Shown in pieces: positions 43,650 to 51,187 of a stretch of 64,000 nt of DNA. A model generated the notes under the pieces. The model had not been told where the DNA came from and did not search any database. It saw nothing but the letters and a program-made list of their open reading frames with translations. The DNA is from Janthinobacterium lividum (GTDB lineage Bacteria > Pseudomonadota > Gammaproteobacteria > Burkholderiales > Burkholderiaceae_D), in assembly GCF_011601275.1 (NCBI RefSeq), contig NZ_JAAOLY010000008.1, forward strand, positions 62,001 to 126,000, in the 5' to 3' direction. Each line of letters begins with the position of its first letter. The stretch's first letter is position 1. Made by a program: the position numbers and the translations under genes.

Positions 43650-45793
43650 AAGTCGAACTGCGCTGAGACTTTAAAGGTGCGGCTGGCGCCCGGATACATA
43701 TAACCGTCCGATTCCGGCGTCACGTCGCGCCAGTAGAACTTGTCGGCCACGTTGTTGACGCTGGCGCGCAGCACGGCGCGCGTGCCGGCGATGCGTGTGG
43801 CCCAGGCGGCGCCCAGGTTGAACACGTTATACGACGGCACGAAGGTCGTGTTGTTGTACTCAAACGCTTTCTTGCCCGCAAATTCCCAGCTGCCATTCAC
43901 GCTCAAGCCTGCCACCTGCTGCACGGCGTAGTCCGCATGCACGGCTGCCTTGAAGGCCGGCACGTTGGGCACGCGCTTGCCATCGAGGTCGGCATTGCCC
44001 GTGCCTGACTGCTGGCTGTTCAGGGCCGTCACGGAGGCGCCCAGGCTCAGGTTGGACGATGCCTTGCCCTGGGCCGACAATTCCAGGCCACGGTGCTGGG
44101 CCTGGCCTTCGCGCACGAAGTAGCCTGCGGCATTCTGGAATTCCAGGCCCTTGCGGATCTGGAACAGGCTGGCCGCCACCATGAAGTCCGGCGTCACATC
44201 CATTTTGACGCCGAGTTCTATCTGCTTCGAACGGCTGGGCGTGAGTTCCTCGTTGGCATTCATCGCCTTGCGGTCGGCCGTGCCGCCATGTTCCATGCCC
44301 TGCGAATAGGCCGTGTACACGGAGATATTGTCGAGCGGGGTGTAGACGAGCGACACGTTGGGCAACAGGAAATCGTGCTTGGCGCGCACTTCCTTGTCGG
44401 CCTTCAGCACATACTGGTAGCCGTCGACGTCGATATGGCGCAAGCCGCCATGCAGCTTCCAGTTTTGGGCCAGGCTGACGATATCCTGCACGAAGACGGA
44501 GTTTTCCGTATCCTTGCGCACCAGGCGCACGGGGCCTTGCACACCCGTCGACATGTCGACGATCTGCGGGTGGTAGATGTTGCTCACGCCAGCCCAGTCG
44601 TACACGTACAGGCCCGCGCGGTCCTTGCGGCGGAAGGTCGAGACGCCGGCCGTGAATTCATGGCGCAGGGAACCGGTGGCGAACTTGCCCTGGATCATAG
44701 CTTGCGCGCTCAGCGGCTTTTTCGTTTCGCCCAGGCTGCGGTAGTCATACACGTCGTAGTCGCCATTGCCGCAGAAGCCAGGGTACAGGTCTTGCGCGCT
44801 GCAGCCGTACGGGAAGGCCGTGTAGTCGTCGCGCTTGAACGAGTGCTGGTTGGCCGACAGGGTGGCGCGCCAGTCGTCATTGAAGGCGTACTGGAAGCGC
44901 AGGCCGAGATTGCTGGTGACGGTTTCCACGGGACGCGTCCACGGCTGCAGGTTGAGCATGGCGTCGGCGCTGATGCCGGTCGGCAAAGTTTTATTGTTCA
45001 GCAGCTGGAAGCCGGGCGCCGTCGCCTGCGCCTTGTCCTGGTAGTCGGCATCGATCTGCAGCAGGGCTTGCGGCGAGATTTGCCAGTCGAAGGCACCGGA
45101 AATGAACTTGCGGTTGCCGTCCGCGCCCTTGATGTAGGAACGCAGACGCTCGGCGGCCACGTTGACCCGGTAGCCGAAGCGCGTGTCTTCCAGGCGGCCG
45201 CCCAAGTCGACGGCACCATACAAGGTGCCCCGTTCGCGCGTTTCCACGGTGACGGTGCGCAGCGGTGCGGCGGTGGGGCGCTTGACGATGAAGTCGATCA
45301 CGCCGCCCGGCGCGGCCACGCCTGCCTGCAAGCCGGCCAGGCCTTTCAGTACTTCGATGCGTTCCTTGTTTTCCAGCGGAATTTGCGTGTCGCCAGGAAT
45401 GGCCACGCCATCCTTGCGGTAGCTGGAATTGTTGTCGAGCTTGAAGCCGCGGATGGAAAACTGTTCCGCATAGCCGACGGCGTTGTAGGCGTCGTTGATG
45501 CTGGTGTCGAGCTTGACGGCATCGCTGAGATTGCGGATCTGCAAGTCTTGCATGTCTTTTTGCGAAATGACGGTGACGGACGCCGGCGTCTGCAGCAGCG
45601 GCGCGTCGGAAAAGCCGCCCACGGAGGCGCGTTTGGCAGCCGGCGCCTTGCTGGCCGTGACGACGACTTCTGCCATGCTCTGGGCCTGCGGGTCGGCGGC
45701 TTCGGCGGCGTCGTTCGCGGCAATGGCTGGTGCGGCAAACGCGTGCAGGATCGCCAGGGTCAAAACAGAAACGGATAAATTCGGTGTGGACAT
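43646..45793 (-). CDS. TonB-dependent receptor under TPP riboswitch control
   Basis: 715 aa outer-membrane receptor. The signal peptide ends FAAPAIAA and a TonB-box-like segment is present (AEVVVTASKAP). Plug domain: ASVTVISQKDMQDLQIRNLS, QFSIRGFKLDN, RIEVLKGLAGLQAG, PGGVIDFIVKRPT. A 22-stranded barrel ends in RTFKVSAQFDF. Sequence-wise it is of the siderophore-receptor type, but the TPP riboswitch in its leader says the ligand is thiamine or a thiamine compound. The ATG at 45793 is preferred over the in-frame TTG six codons upstream. Confidence 0.85.
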   Translation of the reverse strand: MSTPNLSVSVLTLAILHAFAAPAIAANDAAEAADPQAQSMAEVVVTASKAPAAKRASVGGFSDAPLLQTPASVTVISQKDMQDLQIRNLSDAVKLDTSINDAYNAVGYAEQFSIRGFKLDNNSSYRKDGVAIPGDTQIPLENKERIEVLKGLAGLQAGVAAPGGVIDFIVKRPTAAPLRTVTVETRERGTLYGAVDLGGRLEDTRFGYRVNVAAERLRSYIKGADGNRKFISGAFDWQISPQALLQIDADYQDKAQATAPGFQLLNNKTLPTGISADAMLNLQPWTRPVETVTSNLGLRFQYAFNDDWRATLSANQHSFKRDDYTAFPYGCSAQDLYPGFCGNGDYDVYDYRSLGETKKPLSAQAMIQGKFATGSLRHEFTAGVSTFRRKDRAGLYVYDWAGVSNIYHPQIVDMSTGVQGPVRLVRKDTENSVFVQDIVSLAQNWKLHGGLRHIDVDGYQYVLKADKEVRAKHDFLLPNVSLVYTPLDNISVYTAYSQGMEHGGTADRKAMNANEELTPSRSKQIELGVKMDVTPDFMVAASLFQIRKGLEFQNAAGYFVREGQAQHRGLELSAQGKASSNLSLGASVTALNSQQSGTGNADLDGKRVPNVPAFKAAVHADYAVQQVAGLSVNGSWEFAGKKAFEYNNTTFVPSYNVFNLGAAWATRIAGTRAVLRASVNNVADKFYWRDVTPESDGYMYPGASRTFKVSAQFDF

Positions 45794-45900
45794 AGATTGC
45801 TCGTGGTTCAAGCCGTCTCTTGAAGAAGAGCACGGCAGGCTGCTTGTTCGGCTGGCGCCAACGCAGGAGCTATCAAAGGAGGGAGGTACTTTGCGCTTTC

Positions 45901-45976
45901 CTTCGCTGGCATTATCCAGATCAGGTACGAAGGGTATCTCTCACCCGGATGACTGCTCCAGGACCCCTAGCGAAAT
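45901..45976 (-). promoter_or_regulatory. TPP (thiamine pyrophosphate) riboswitch, THI element
   Basis: Read on the minus strand it holds the conserved blocks in order: AGGGGTCCTGGAG (P1/P2 side), GGGTGAGAGATACCC (the CTGAGA-type box, here GTGAGA, with its P3 helix), ACCTGATCTGGATAATGCCA (the universal CCTGATC...TAATGCCAGCG segment). P1 is formed by TTCGCT/AGCGAA at the ends. It lies 108 bases before the ATG of the TonB receptor and would shut it off when TPP is plentiful. Confidence 0.93.
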
Positions 45977-46044
45977 GACAGCTTAGCATGAAGCACGGCC
46001 AGCTGTCCCGCTGGCTGACCGTTTTACAACAGTGTCGGTTGAAA

Positions 46045-47202
46045 CTACAAACTCAGTTCCAGCACCTTGCGGCTGACGGCGGGCGTCACTTCGCGCTGTT
46101 CGCCCAGCGCCGTCATGCCGTGCGCTTCCAGGGCGGACACGACGGCGTCCACGCTCGCATGGTTCAGGCCATAATCGGCCAGGCGCGTCTTGACGCCCAT
46201 GTGGCGGAAGAAGAATTCCGTGCGCGCGATGGCTGCCTCGATGCGGCCATCCTCGTCGCCGCCATCCAGGCCCCAGACGCGGGCCGCGTATTGCAGCAGC
46301 TTGGCGCGCTTGGCCTGCTTGCGCACGCGCAGCATGCTGGGCAGGATGATGGCCAGGGTCTGCGCGTGGTCGAGCTCGTACAAGGCCGTCAATTCATGGC
46401 CGATGGCGTGCGTGGACCAGTCCTGCGGCACGCCCACGCCGATCAGGCCGTTCAAGGCCAGGGTGGCGCTCCACATCACGTTGGCGCGCACGTCGTAGTC
46501 ATCCGGGTGCGACAGCGCTTTCGGGCCTTCCTCGATCAGGGTCAGCAGGATGCCTTCGGCAAAGCGGTCCTGCACGGAGGCGTTTACAGGGTAGGTCAGG
46601 TATTGCTCCATCACATGCGCAAACGCGTCGACGACGCCATTGCCGACCTGGCGCAGCGGCAAGGTGAACGTTTTCGACGGGTCCAGCACGGAGAATTTCG
46701 GATACACCTTGCGGCTCATGAACGAGCGCTTTTCCTGCGTGGCCTTGCGCGTGATCACGGCCGAGCCATTCATTTCGGACCCCGTGGCCGGCAAGGTCAA
46801 TACGGTGCCGAAGGGCAGGGCGGCCTCGACGATCTTGCCGCCCTTGGCCAGGATGTCCCACGCCTCGCCCTCATGCAGGGCGGCCGCGGCGATGAACTTG
46901 GTGCCATCGACCACGGAGCCGCCGCCGACGGCCAGCAGGAAATCGATGCGCTCGCTTTTCACGAGGGCCACGGCCTGCATCAGGGTTTCATAGCTGGGAT
47001 TGGGTTCGATGCCGGCAAACTCGATCATCGTATGCCCGGCCAGCGCCGCCCTGACTTCATCGTAGACGCCGTTCTGCTTGATGCTGCCGCCGCCATACGT
47101 CATGAGCACTCTGGCTTGCGGCGGGATCAGCGCCGTGATGGCGGCGATCTGGCCCTGGCCGAAGAGGATTTGCGTCGGATTGTAAAAGTCGAAATTGAAC
47201 AT
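46045..47202 (-). CDS. yqhD: Iron-type NADPH-dependent alcohol dehydrogenase YqhD
   Basis: 385 aa, full length for YqhD, which reduces short-chain and lipid-peroxidation-derived aldehydes with NADPH. N-terminal Rossmann part: FNFDFYNPTQILFGQGQI, TYGGGSIKQNGVYDEV, LLAVGGGSVVDGTKFIA. Metal-binding C-terminal part: DAFAHVMEQYL (Asp, His) and STHAIGHELTALYELDHAQT (two His), the four ligands of the E. coli enzyme. No YqhC-type regulator is adjacent. Confidence 0.92.
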   Translation of the reverse strand: MFNFDFYNPTQILFGQGQIAAITALIPPQARVLMTYGGGSIKQNGVYDEVRAALAGHTMIEFAGIEPNPSYETLMQAVALVKSERIDFLLAVGGGSVVDGTKFIAAAALHEGEAWDILAKGGKIVEAALPFGTVLTLPATGSEMNGSAVITRKATQEKRSFMSRKVYPKFSVLDPSKTFTLPLRQVGNGVVDAFAHVMEQYLTYPVNASVQDRFAEGILLTLIEEGPKALSHPDDYDVRANVMWSATLALNGLIGVGVPQDWSTHAIGHELTALYELDHAQTLAIILPSMLRVRKQAKRAKLLQYAARVWGLDGGDEDGRIEAAIARTEFFFRHMGVKTRLADYGLNHASVDAVVSALEAHGMTALGEQREVTPAVSRKVLELSL

Positions 47203-47344
47203 GGGGCTCCTGCCGCTGAGGTTTAGGCTATTGCTGAGCCATGATTATGGCCGAACGGGTGGAAACGTGTCGTGGACGCTTGAGCTTTTCGCCCGCGCGG
47301 TGGAGAATGCAGCCGATGTCACCACCACGCGAAAAGGAATGCGC

Positions 47345-47650
47345 ATGACCACCGTCCCACTGGAAGAATCCGGCTTGCCGGCCACCGCGCTCGACATGCA
47401 CCGCGCCATCGGCGCCACCATCGCCGCGCTGCAGGCGCTGGACTTGAACAGCCAGCGCTTCGAAGCGTGCACGGACCCGGAACTGCGCCGCGTGCTCGCG
47501 CATGCGGGCGACACGAGCCGCAAGGAAGCGGCCATGCTGCTCGAATGGATGCGCCGCCGCGACGCGCGCCTGGACACGGCCATGAAGGAGGCGCTGTTCA
47601 AGGCGGGGCCGATTGTTGCTCAGTATCACTATGACGAGAAAATATTGTAA
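47345..47650 (+). CDS. EncFtn-like ferritin-fold protein lacking iron ligands
   Basis: 101 aa. It aligns without gaps to Rhodospirillum rubrum encapsulated ferritin: HRAI, ALD..QR, CTDPELRRVLAH, EAAMLLEWMRRRD, LFKAGPI. By that alignment, made from memory, the ferroxidase ligands E32, E62 and H65 are Ala28, Ser58 and Glu61 here, and the entry-site acids E31/E34 are Ala/Gln. The C-terminus stops soon after the fold (VAQYHYDEKIL) with no encapsulin-targeting peptide, and no encapsulin gene is in the window. AAAAGGA precedes ATG 47345 (another ATG, 47339, lies in the Shine-Dalgarno). Probably a non-iron structural or binding protein. Confidence 0.75.
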   Translation: MTTVPLEESGLPATALDMHRAIGATIAALQALDLNSQRFEACTDPELRRVLAHAGDTSRKEAAMLLEWMRRRDARLDTAMKEALFKAGPIVAQYHYDEKIL

Positions 47651-47743
47651 CTATTGGTTTGTTGTTGTGGCGTACCATGCGCCATTTAACCTTTGCTTCG
47701 CGTAGACTGTGCCCCGAACACGATTTTGGGGGAGTCTGCAGAA

Positions 47744-48226
47744 ATGAAATCATTACCATACCGAGAAGGCAGCTGGTTTGCCGTGCCCCTGCCGGGCGGC
47801 GGTTATGCCGTCGGCGTGGTGGCGCGCAGGGCGCCTGCCGGGCGCATCATGCTGGCGTATATGTTCGGGCCGAAGCGCGACAGCTTGCCTACGCTGGAAG
47901 AGCTGGAAGGCTTGCGGCCGGAACAGGCCGTGCGCCGCCTGCGTACGGGCGACATGGCCCTGCTCAACGAGCGCTGGCCCCTGCTGGGCGACAGCCGCCA
48001 CTGGGAGCGCGACGCCTGGCCCATGCCGGCCTTTATCCGACGCAATGAATCGCTGCAGCGCGCCTGGCGCGCCAGCTATGCGGACGCCGACCCTGCCAAG
48101 CTGAACCGCGAGGAATCGATCCCCTTCGATACGCCCGGCATGGAAAGCGATTCCCTGTACGGCTACGGGGCGACGGAATTGCTGATGAATAAATTGCTGG
48201 CGCCGGAGCAGGCATCAACGGCGTAG
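47744..48226 (+). CDS. Imm26-like immunity-family protein
   Basis: 160 aa. The N-terminal segment EGSWFAVPLPGGGYAVGVVA followed by LAYMFGPKRDSLP matches the Imm26 fold found next to polymorphic toxins. No toxin gene is adjacent, so it is an orphan or serves another role. ATG 47744 is preceded by GGGGGAG. Its TAG stop is part of the palindromic repeat GTAGGTCGG. Confidence 0.7.
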   Translation: MKSLPYREGSWFAVPLPGGGYAVGVVARRAPAGRIMLAYMFGPKRDSLPTLEELEGLRPEQAVRRLRTGDMALLNERWPLLGDSRHWERDAWPMPAFIRRNESLQRAWRASYADADPAKLNREESIPFDTPGMESDSLYGYGATELLMNKLLAPEQASTA

Positions 48227-48310
48227 GTCGGATTAGGCCGGCAGGCCGTAATCCGACAACATTGTTGGCTATTCTTGTCGGATTACGCGGTTCCCGCTAA
48301 TCCGACCTAC
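48223..48310. repeat. REP-like palindromic pair between convergent genes
   Basis: Two inverted units: GTAGGTCGGATTAG...TAATCCGACA, a short spacer, then TGTCGGATTACG...CTAATCCGACCTAC. Each unit folds on GTCGGATTA/TAATCCGAC and the outer ends match each other, so the whole is a large palindrome (BIME-like). The TAG within GTAGG is the stop of the gene on each side. Confidence 0.8.
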
Positions 48311-49665
48311 GCCGCCGGCAAACTGATCTGAAACGCCAGGCCGCCGCCTTCGCGGTTGCGCACTTGCAATTCGGCGCCATGGCGCAGCAGCACGCGGTCG
48401 ACGATGGCCAGGCCCAGGCCGGCGCCGTTGGCTTGGCCGCGCGCCGTGTCGAGGCGGGTGAACGGCTTCATCAGCTGCTCGATCTTTTCTGCCGGCACGC
48501 CCGTGCCGTGGTCCTGCACTTCGATGATCACCTTTTTCGCGCCGTGGCTGGTGCGCACCTGGCAGGCGATGTCGATTTCCGTCACGTCGCTGCCCGGCGT
48601 CTTGCCATAGCGGCGCGCATTCTCGATCAGGTTGTTCAGCACGCGGCGCAGGTCGGTGGGGTTGCCCATTGCATGCGCGCCGTCGGCGATGGTGGCGTTG
48701 ATCTTCACGTCCGGCAGGCGCATCGCTTCGCGCGTCATGTCGTTGAGCAAGCCACTGAGGTCGACGTCCGTAAAGCTCGACGCTTCCGTCGGCTTGGCAT
48801 AGTCGAGGAACTGGCCGATGATGGCGTCCATTTGCCCGATATCGGACTGGATGCCTTCGCGCGCCTCGTCCGACAGGTTGGCCATTTCCACTTCCAGTTG
48901 CATGCGCGCCAGCGGCGTGCGCAAGTCGTGCGAAATGCCGGCCAAGATCACGGCGCGGTCCGATTCCACCTGTTTCAGATCATCGACCATCTGATTGAAG
49001 CTGCGGTTCGCCTCGATGATTTCGATCGGGCCCTTTTCCGGCAGCGGCGCCGGCTGCTTGCCCTTGGCGATGTCGCGCGCGGCCGCCGTCAGACGCGACA
49101 GCGGCAGATTGATCAGGCTGGAAATGATGGCCGCGCCCAGCAGCGACAGCAGGGACACCAGGCTGGCCCAGCCCAGCCACTGGAAGCCCGTCAAGCCGCG
49201 CAGACGTTCGCGGTCCAGCATCAGCCAGTACTCGTCGTCGTCGATCTTGAAGCTGACCCAGAAGCCGGCCACGCCATTGACGCGCGCGGAAAAGCGCGTG
49301 TCCTTGCCCAGCTTGGCCTTCACCAGCGCCTCGATCTCGGGCATCAGGTAATTGTCGGGCGGCGGCTCGATGCGGTCGTCCTCTTCCAGAGAGAAGATGC
49401 GGATGCCTTCATTGCTGACGAGGTCGAACAGCAGCTCGCGCCGCAGCTCGGGAGCCGAGTGCGTCAATGCCGCATGCGTGATGGTGACGACGGAAATGAT
49501 CTGGGCGGAAATCTGCTGCGCCTGCGGCTCGCGCTGGATGACGGAAATCATGCCGATCCAGGTGATCATGCTGACGGTGGTCAAAGTACCCAGCAGCAAA
49601 AAGGTACGCCAGAACAGGCCGCTTTTCAGCCGCGCCAGGCTGATATCGGGAACAAGCTTCATCAT
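48307..49665 (-). CDS. envZ: Osmosensor-type histidine kinase EnvZ
   Basis: 452 aa. TM1 (about 17-43, FWRTFLLLGTLTTVSMITWI), a periplasmic region of about 115 residues, TM2 (about 163-188), HAMP, phospho-acceptor H246 in GISHDLRTPLARMQLEVEMA, N box NNLIENARRYG, G boxes DHGTGVP and GAGLGLAIV. The long ISHDLRTPLARMQLE match and the OmpR partner immediately upstream make this EnvZ. In proteobacteria it adjusts porin expression. Start codon is the first of two adjacent ATGs; AGGCGAGG precedes. Confidence 0.88.
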   Translation of the reverse strand: MMKLVPDISLARLKSGLFWRTFLLLGTLTTVSMITWIGMISVIQREPQAQQISAQIISVVTITHAALTHSAPELRRELLFDLVSNEGIRIFSLEEDDRIEPPPDNYLMPEIEALVKAKLGKDTRFSARVNGVAGFWVSFKIDDDEYWLMLDRERLRGLTGFQWLGWASLVSLLSLLGAAIISSLINLPLSRLTAAARDIAKGKQPAPLPEKGPIEIIEANRSFNQMVDDLKQVESDRAVILAGISHDLRTPLARMQLEVEMANLSDEAREGIQSDIGQMDAIIGQFLDYAKPTEASSFTDVDLSGLLNDMTREAMRLPDVKINATIADGAHAMGNPTDLRRVLNNLIENARRYGKTPGSDVTEIDIACQVRTSHGAKKVIIEVQDHGTGVPAEKIEQLMKPFTRLDTARGQANGAGLGLAIVDRVLLRHGAELQVRNREGGGLAFQISLPAA

Positions 49666-49678
49666 GCCTCGCCTGCGA

Positions 49679-50449
49679 TCAGCGCGGCTGTCCGTCCGGG
49701 ATGAAGACGTAGCCGAGGCCCCACACTGTCTGGATGAACAGCGGGCTCGACGGGTCGGGTTCGATCAGCTTGCGCAGGCGCGAAATCTGCACGTCCAGGC
49801 TGCGGTCGAACACTTCGTATTCGCGGCCGCGCGCCAGTTCCATCAGTTTCTCGCGCGACAGCGGCTGGCGCGCATGGCGGGCAAACACTTTCAGCACGGA
49901 AAACTCGCCGGTCGTCAGCGGCACCGTTTCGCCATTCTTTTTCAGCGTGCGCGTGCCCAGGTCCAGCACGAAGTCGCCGAATTCGAAGGTTTGCGGTGTT
50001 TCCGACGGGGCGCCCGGGATTTCATCGGGACCCTTGCGGCGCAGTACGGCGCCAATGCGGGCCACCAGTTCGCGCGGATTGAACGGTTTCGGCAGGTAGT
50101 CGTCGGCACCCATCTCCAGGCCCACGATGCGGTCCACGTCCTCGCCCTTGGCCGTCAGCATGATGATCGGCGTCTGATCGCCCGCGCCGCGCAGGCGGCG
50201 GCAGATCGACAGGCCGTCTTCACCGGGCAGCATCAGGTCGAGCACGAGCAGGTCGTAGCGTTCGCGCAGCCACAGCTTGTTCATGGCCGTCGCGCTCTCT
50301 GCCGTGAAGACATTGAAGCCTTGTTCGGTCAGGTAGCGCCGCAGCAGGTCGCGCAGGCGCACATCGTCATCGACCACCATGATTTTTGCCTGGTGGCCGT
50401 GGATCGATTGCGTTGTTGTATTGCTGCCGGAAGTGGAGGTTGTGGTCAT
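49679..50449 (-). CDS. ompR: Response regulator OmpR
   Basis: 256 aa. Receiver: VVDDDVRLRDLLRRYLTEQG, phospho-acceptor D71 in LVLDLMLPGEDGLS, IMLTAKGEDVDRIVGLEMGA, DDYLPKPFNPRELVAR. Winged helix: LTTGEFSVLKVFARHARQPL, GREYEVFDRSLDVQISRLRK, VWGLGYVFIPD. These are near-identical to OmpR of other beta- and gammaproteobacteria. A Thr/Ser-rich N-terminal extension of about 18 residues is unusual. First gene of ompR-envZ (13-base gap); an OmpR-like site stands in front. Confidence 0.92.
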   Translation of the reverse strand: MTTTSTSGSNTTTQSIHGHQAKIMVVDDDVRLRDLLRRYLTEQGFNVFTAESATAMNKLWLRERYDLLVLDLMLPGEDGLSICRRLRGAGDQTPIIMLTAKGEDVDRIVGLEMGADDYLPKPFNPRELVARIGAVLRRKGPDEIPGAPSETPQTFEFGDFVLDLGTRTLKKNGETVPLTTGEFSVLKVFARHARQPLSREKLMELARGREYEVFDRSLDVQISRLRKLIEPDPSSPLFIQTVWGLGYVFIPDGQPR

Positions 50450-50526
50450 TTAGGGTGTCGTGTTATCTTATATTAGTTGCTATAGTAACGCCTCGCGCGG
50501 CGTCGGCAAGGGGCTGTGGCGACCCA

Positions 50527-50543
50527 TTACAAAGTGTTACAAA
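50527..50543. promoter_or_regulatory. OmpR-like box between ompR and the 50644 gene
   Basis: TTACAAA at 50527-50533 and 50537-50543, direct repeats exactly 10 bases apart; the second reads GTTACAAAC, close to the E. coli OmpR half-site GTTACA. Possible autoregulation of ompR or control of the divergent secreted protein. Confidence 0.5.
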
Positions 50544-50643
50544 CTTTACCCAATTACTCTTACTGCACCGTGTAAAGCATCATACACTGGGGCCACAGTG
50601 GAAATCAGCTTTAGTTTATACGGCATCGCGGAAGAGGAACTCA

Positions 50644-51033
50644 ATGAATATCTTTACTAAAAAAATTCACGCCGCTCCCAGCGCAGCTTTTGCCGCACGT
50701 ACGACCGTGCTGTCCGCCTTTGCCATTTGTTCCGTGTTTGCCGCCAGCCTGGCGTCAGCGCAAAACCAGCCGCCGCCACGCCGTGACGACCAGCAGCAAA
50801 TGCAGGCCCAGCGGTATGAACAGGTTCAGCGCAGCAACAGCAATGATACGCGCTTGCGCGAACAGCGTGACGCACGCAGTTTTGACACGCGCGCCGAAGA
50901 GCAGCGCCGCGCCAACGAAGGTGCCGACGCCTCGCGCCGCACGGGCCGCATGACGCCCGATGAACGCCGCGACCTGCGCCGCCAGATCAACGAAGTGGGC
51001 CAGGACATCTACTCGAATCCGCCGCGCCGCTAG
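50644..51033 (+). CDS. Small secreted Arg/Gln-rich protein
   Basis: 129 aa. Signal peptide with a long hydrophilic start (MNIFTKKIHAAPSAAFAART, then a hydrophobic core ending ASLASA). The mature part is almost uncharged-aromatic-free and highly charged (QQQMQAQRYEQVQRSNSN, RLREQRDARSFDTRAEEQRR), probably helical or disordered. It ends in MTPDERRDLRRQINEVGQDI-YSNPPRR, a motif I know from other small betaproteobacterial periplasmic proteins of unknown function. GGAAGAGGAA precedes the ATG. Divergent from ompR across an OmpR-like box. Confidence 0.75.
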   Translation: MNIFTKKIHAAPSAAFAARTTVLSAFAICSVFAASLASAQNQPPPRRDDQQQMQAQRYEQVQRSNSNDTRLREQRDARSFDTRAEEQRRANEGADASRRTGRMTPDERRDLRRQINEVGQDIYSNPPRR

Positions 51034-51187
51034 GCGGTGTACAACCCCATCCGACAGGGCCATCTCGCAAGACATGGCCCTGTTTGCATTTGCCCCCCCT
51101 TTGTATTGCTCAGTCAGGCACACGGCCCCGCCCCGTGATATTGTTCTAACGCAATGAGGCAATTCTCGGTTTTTGGGGAGGCAAGTG

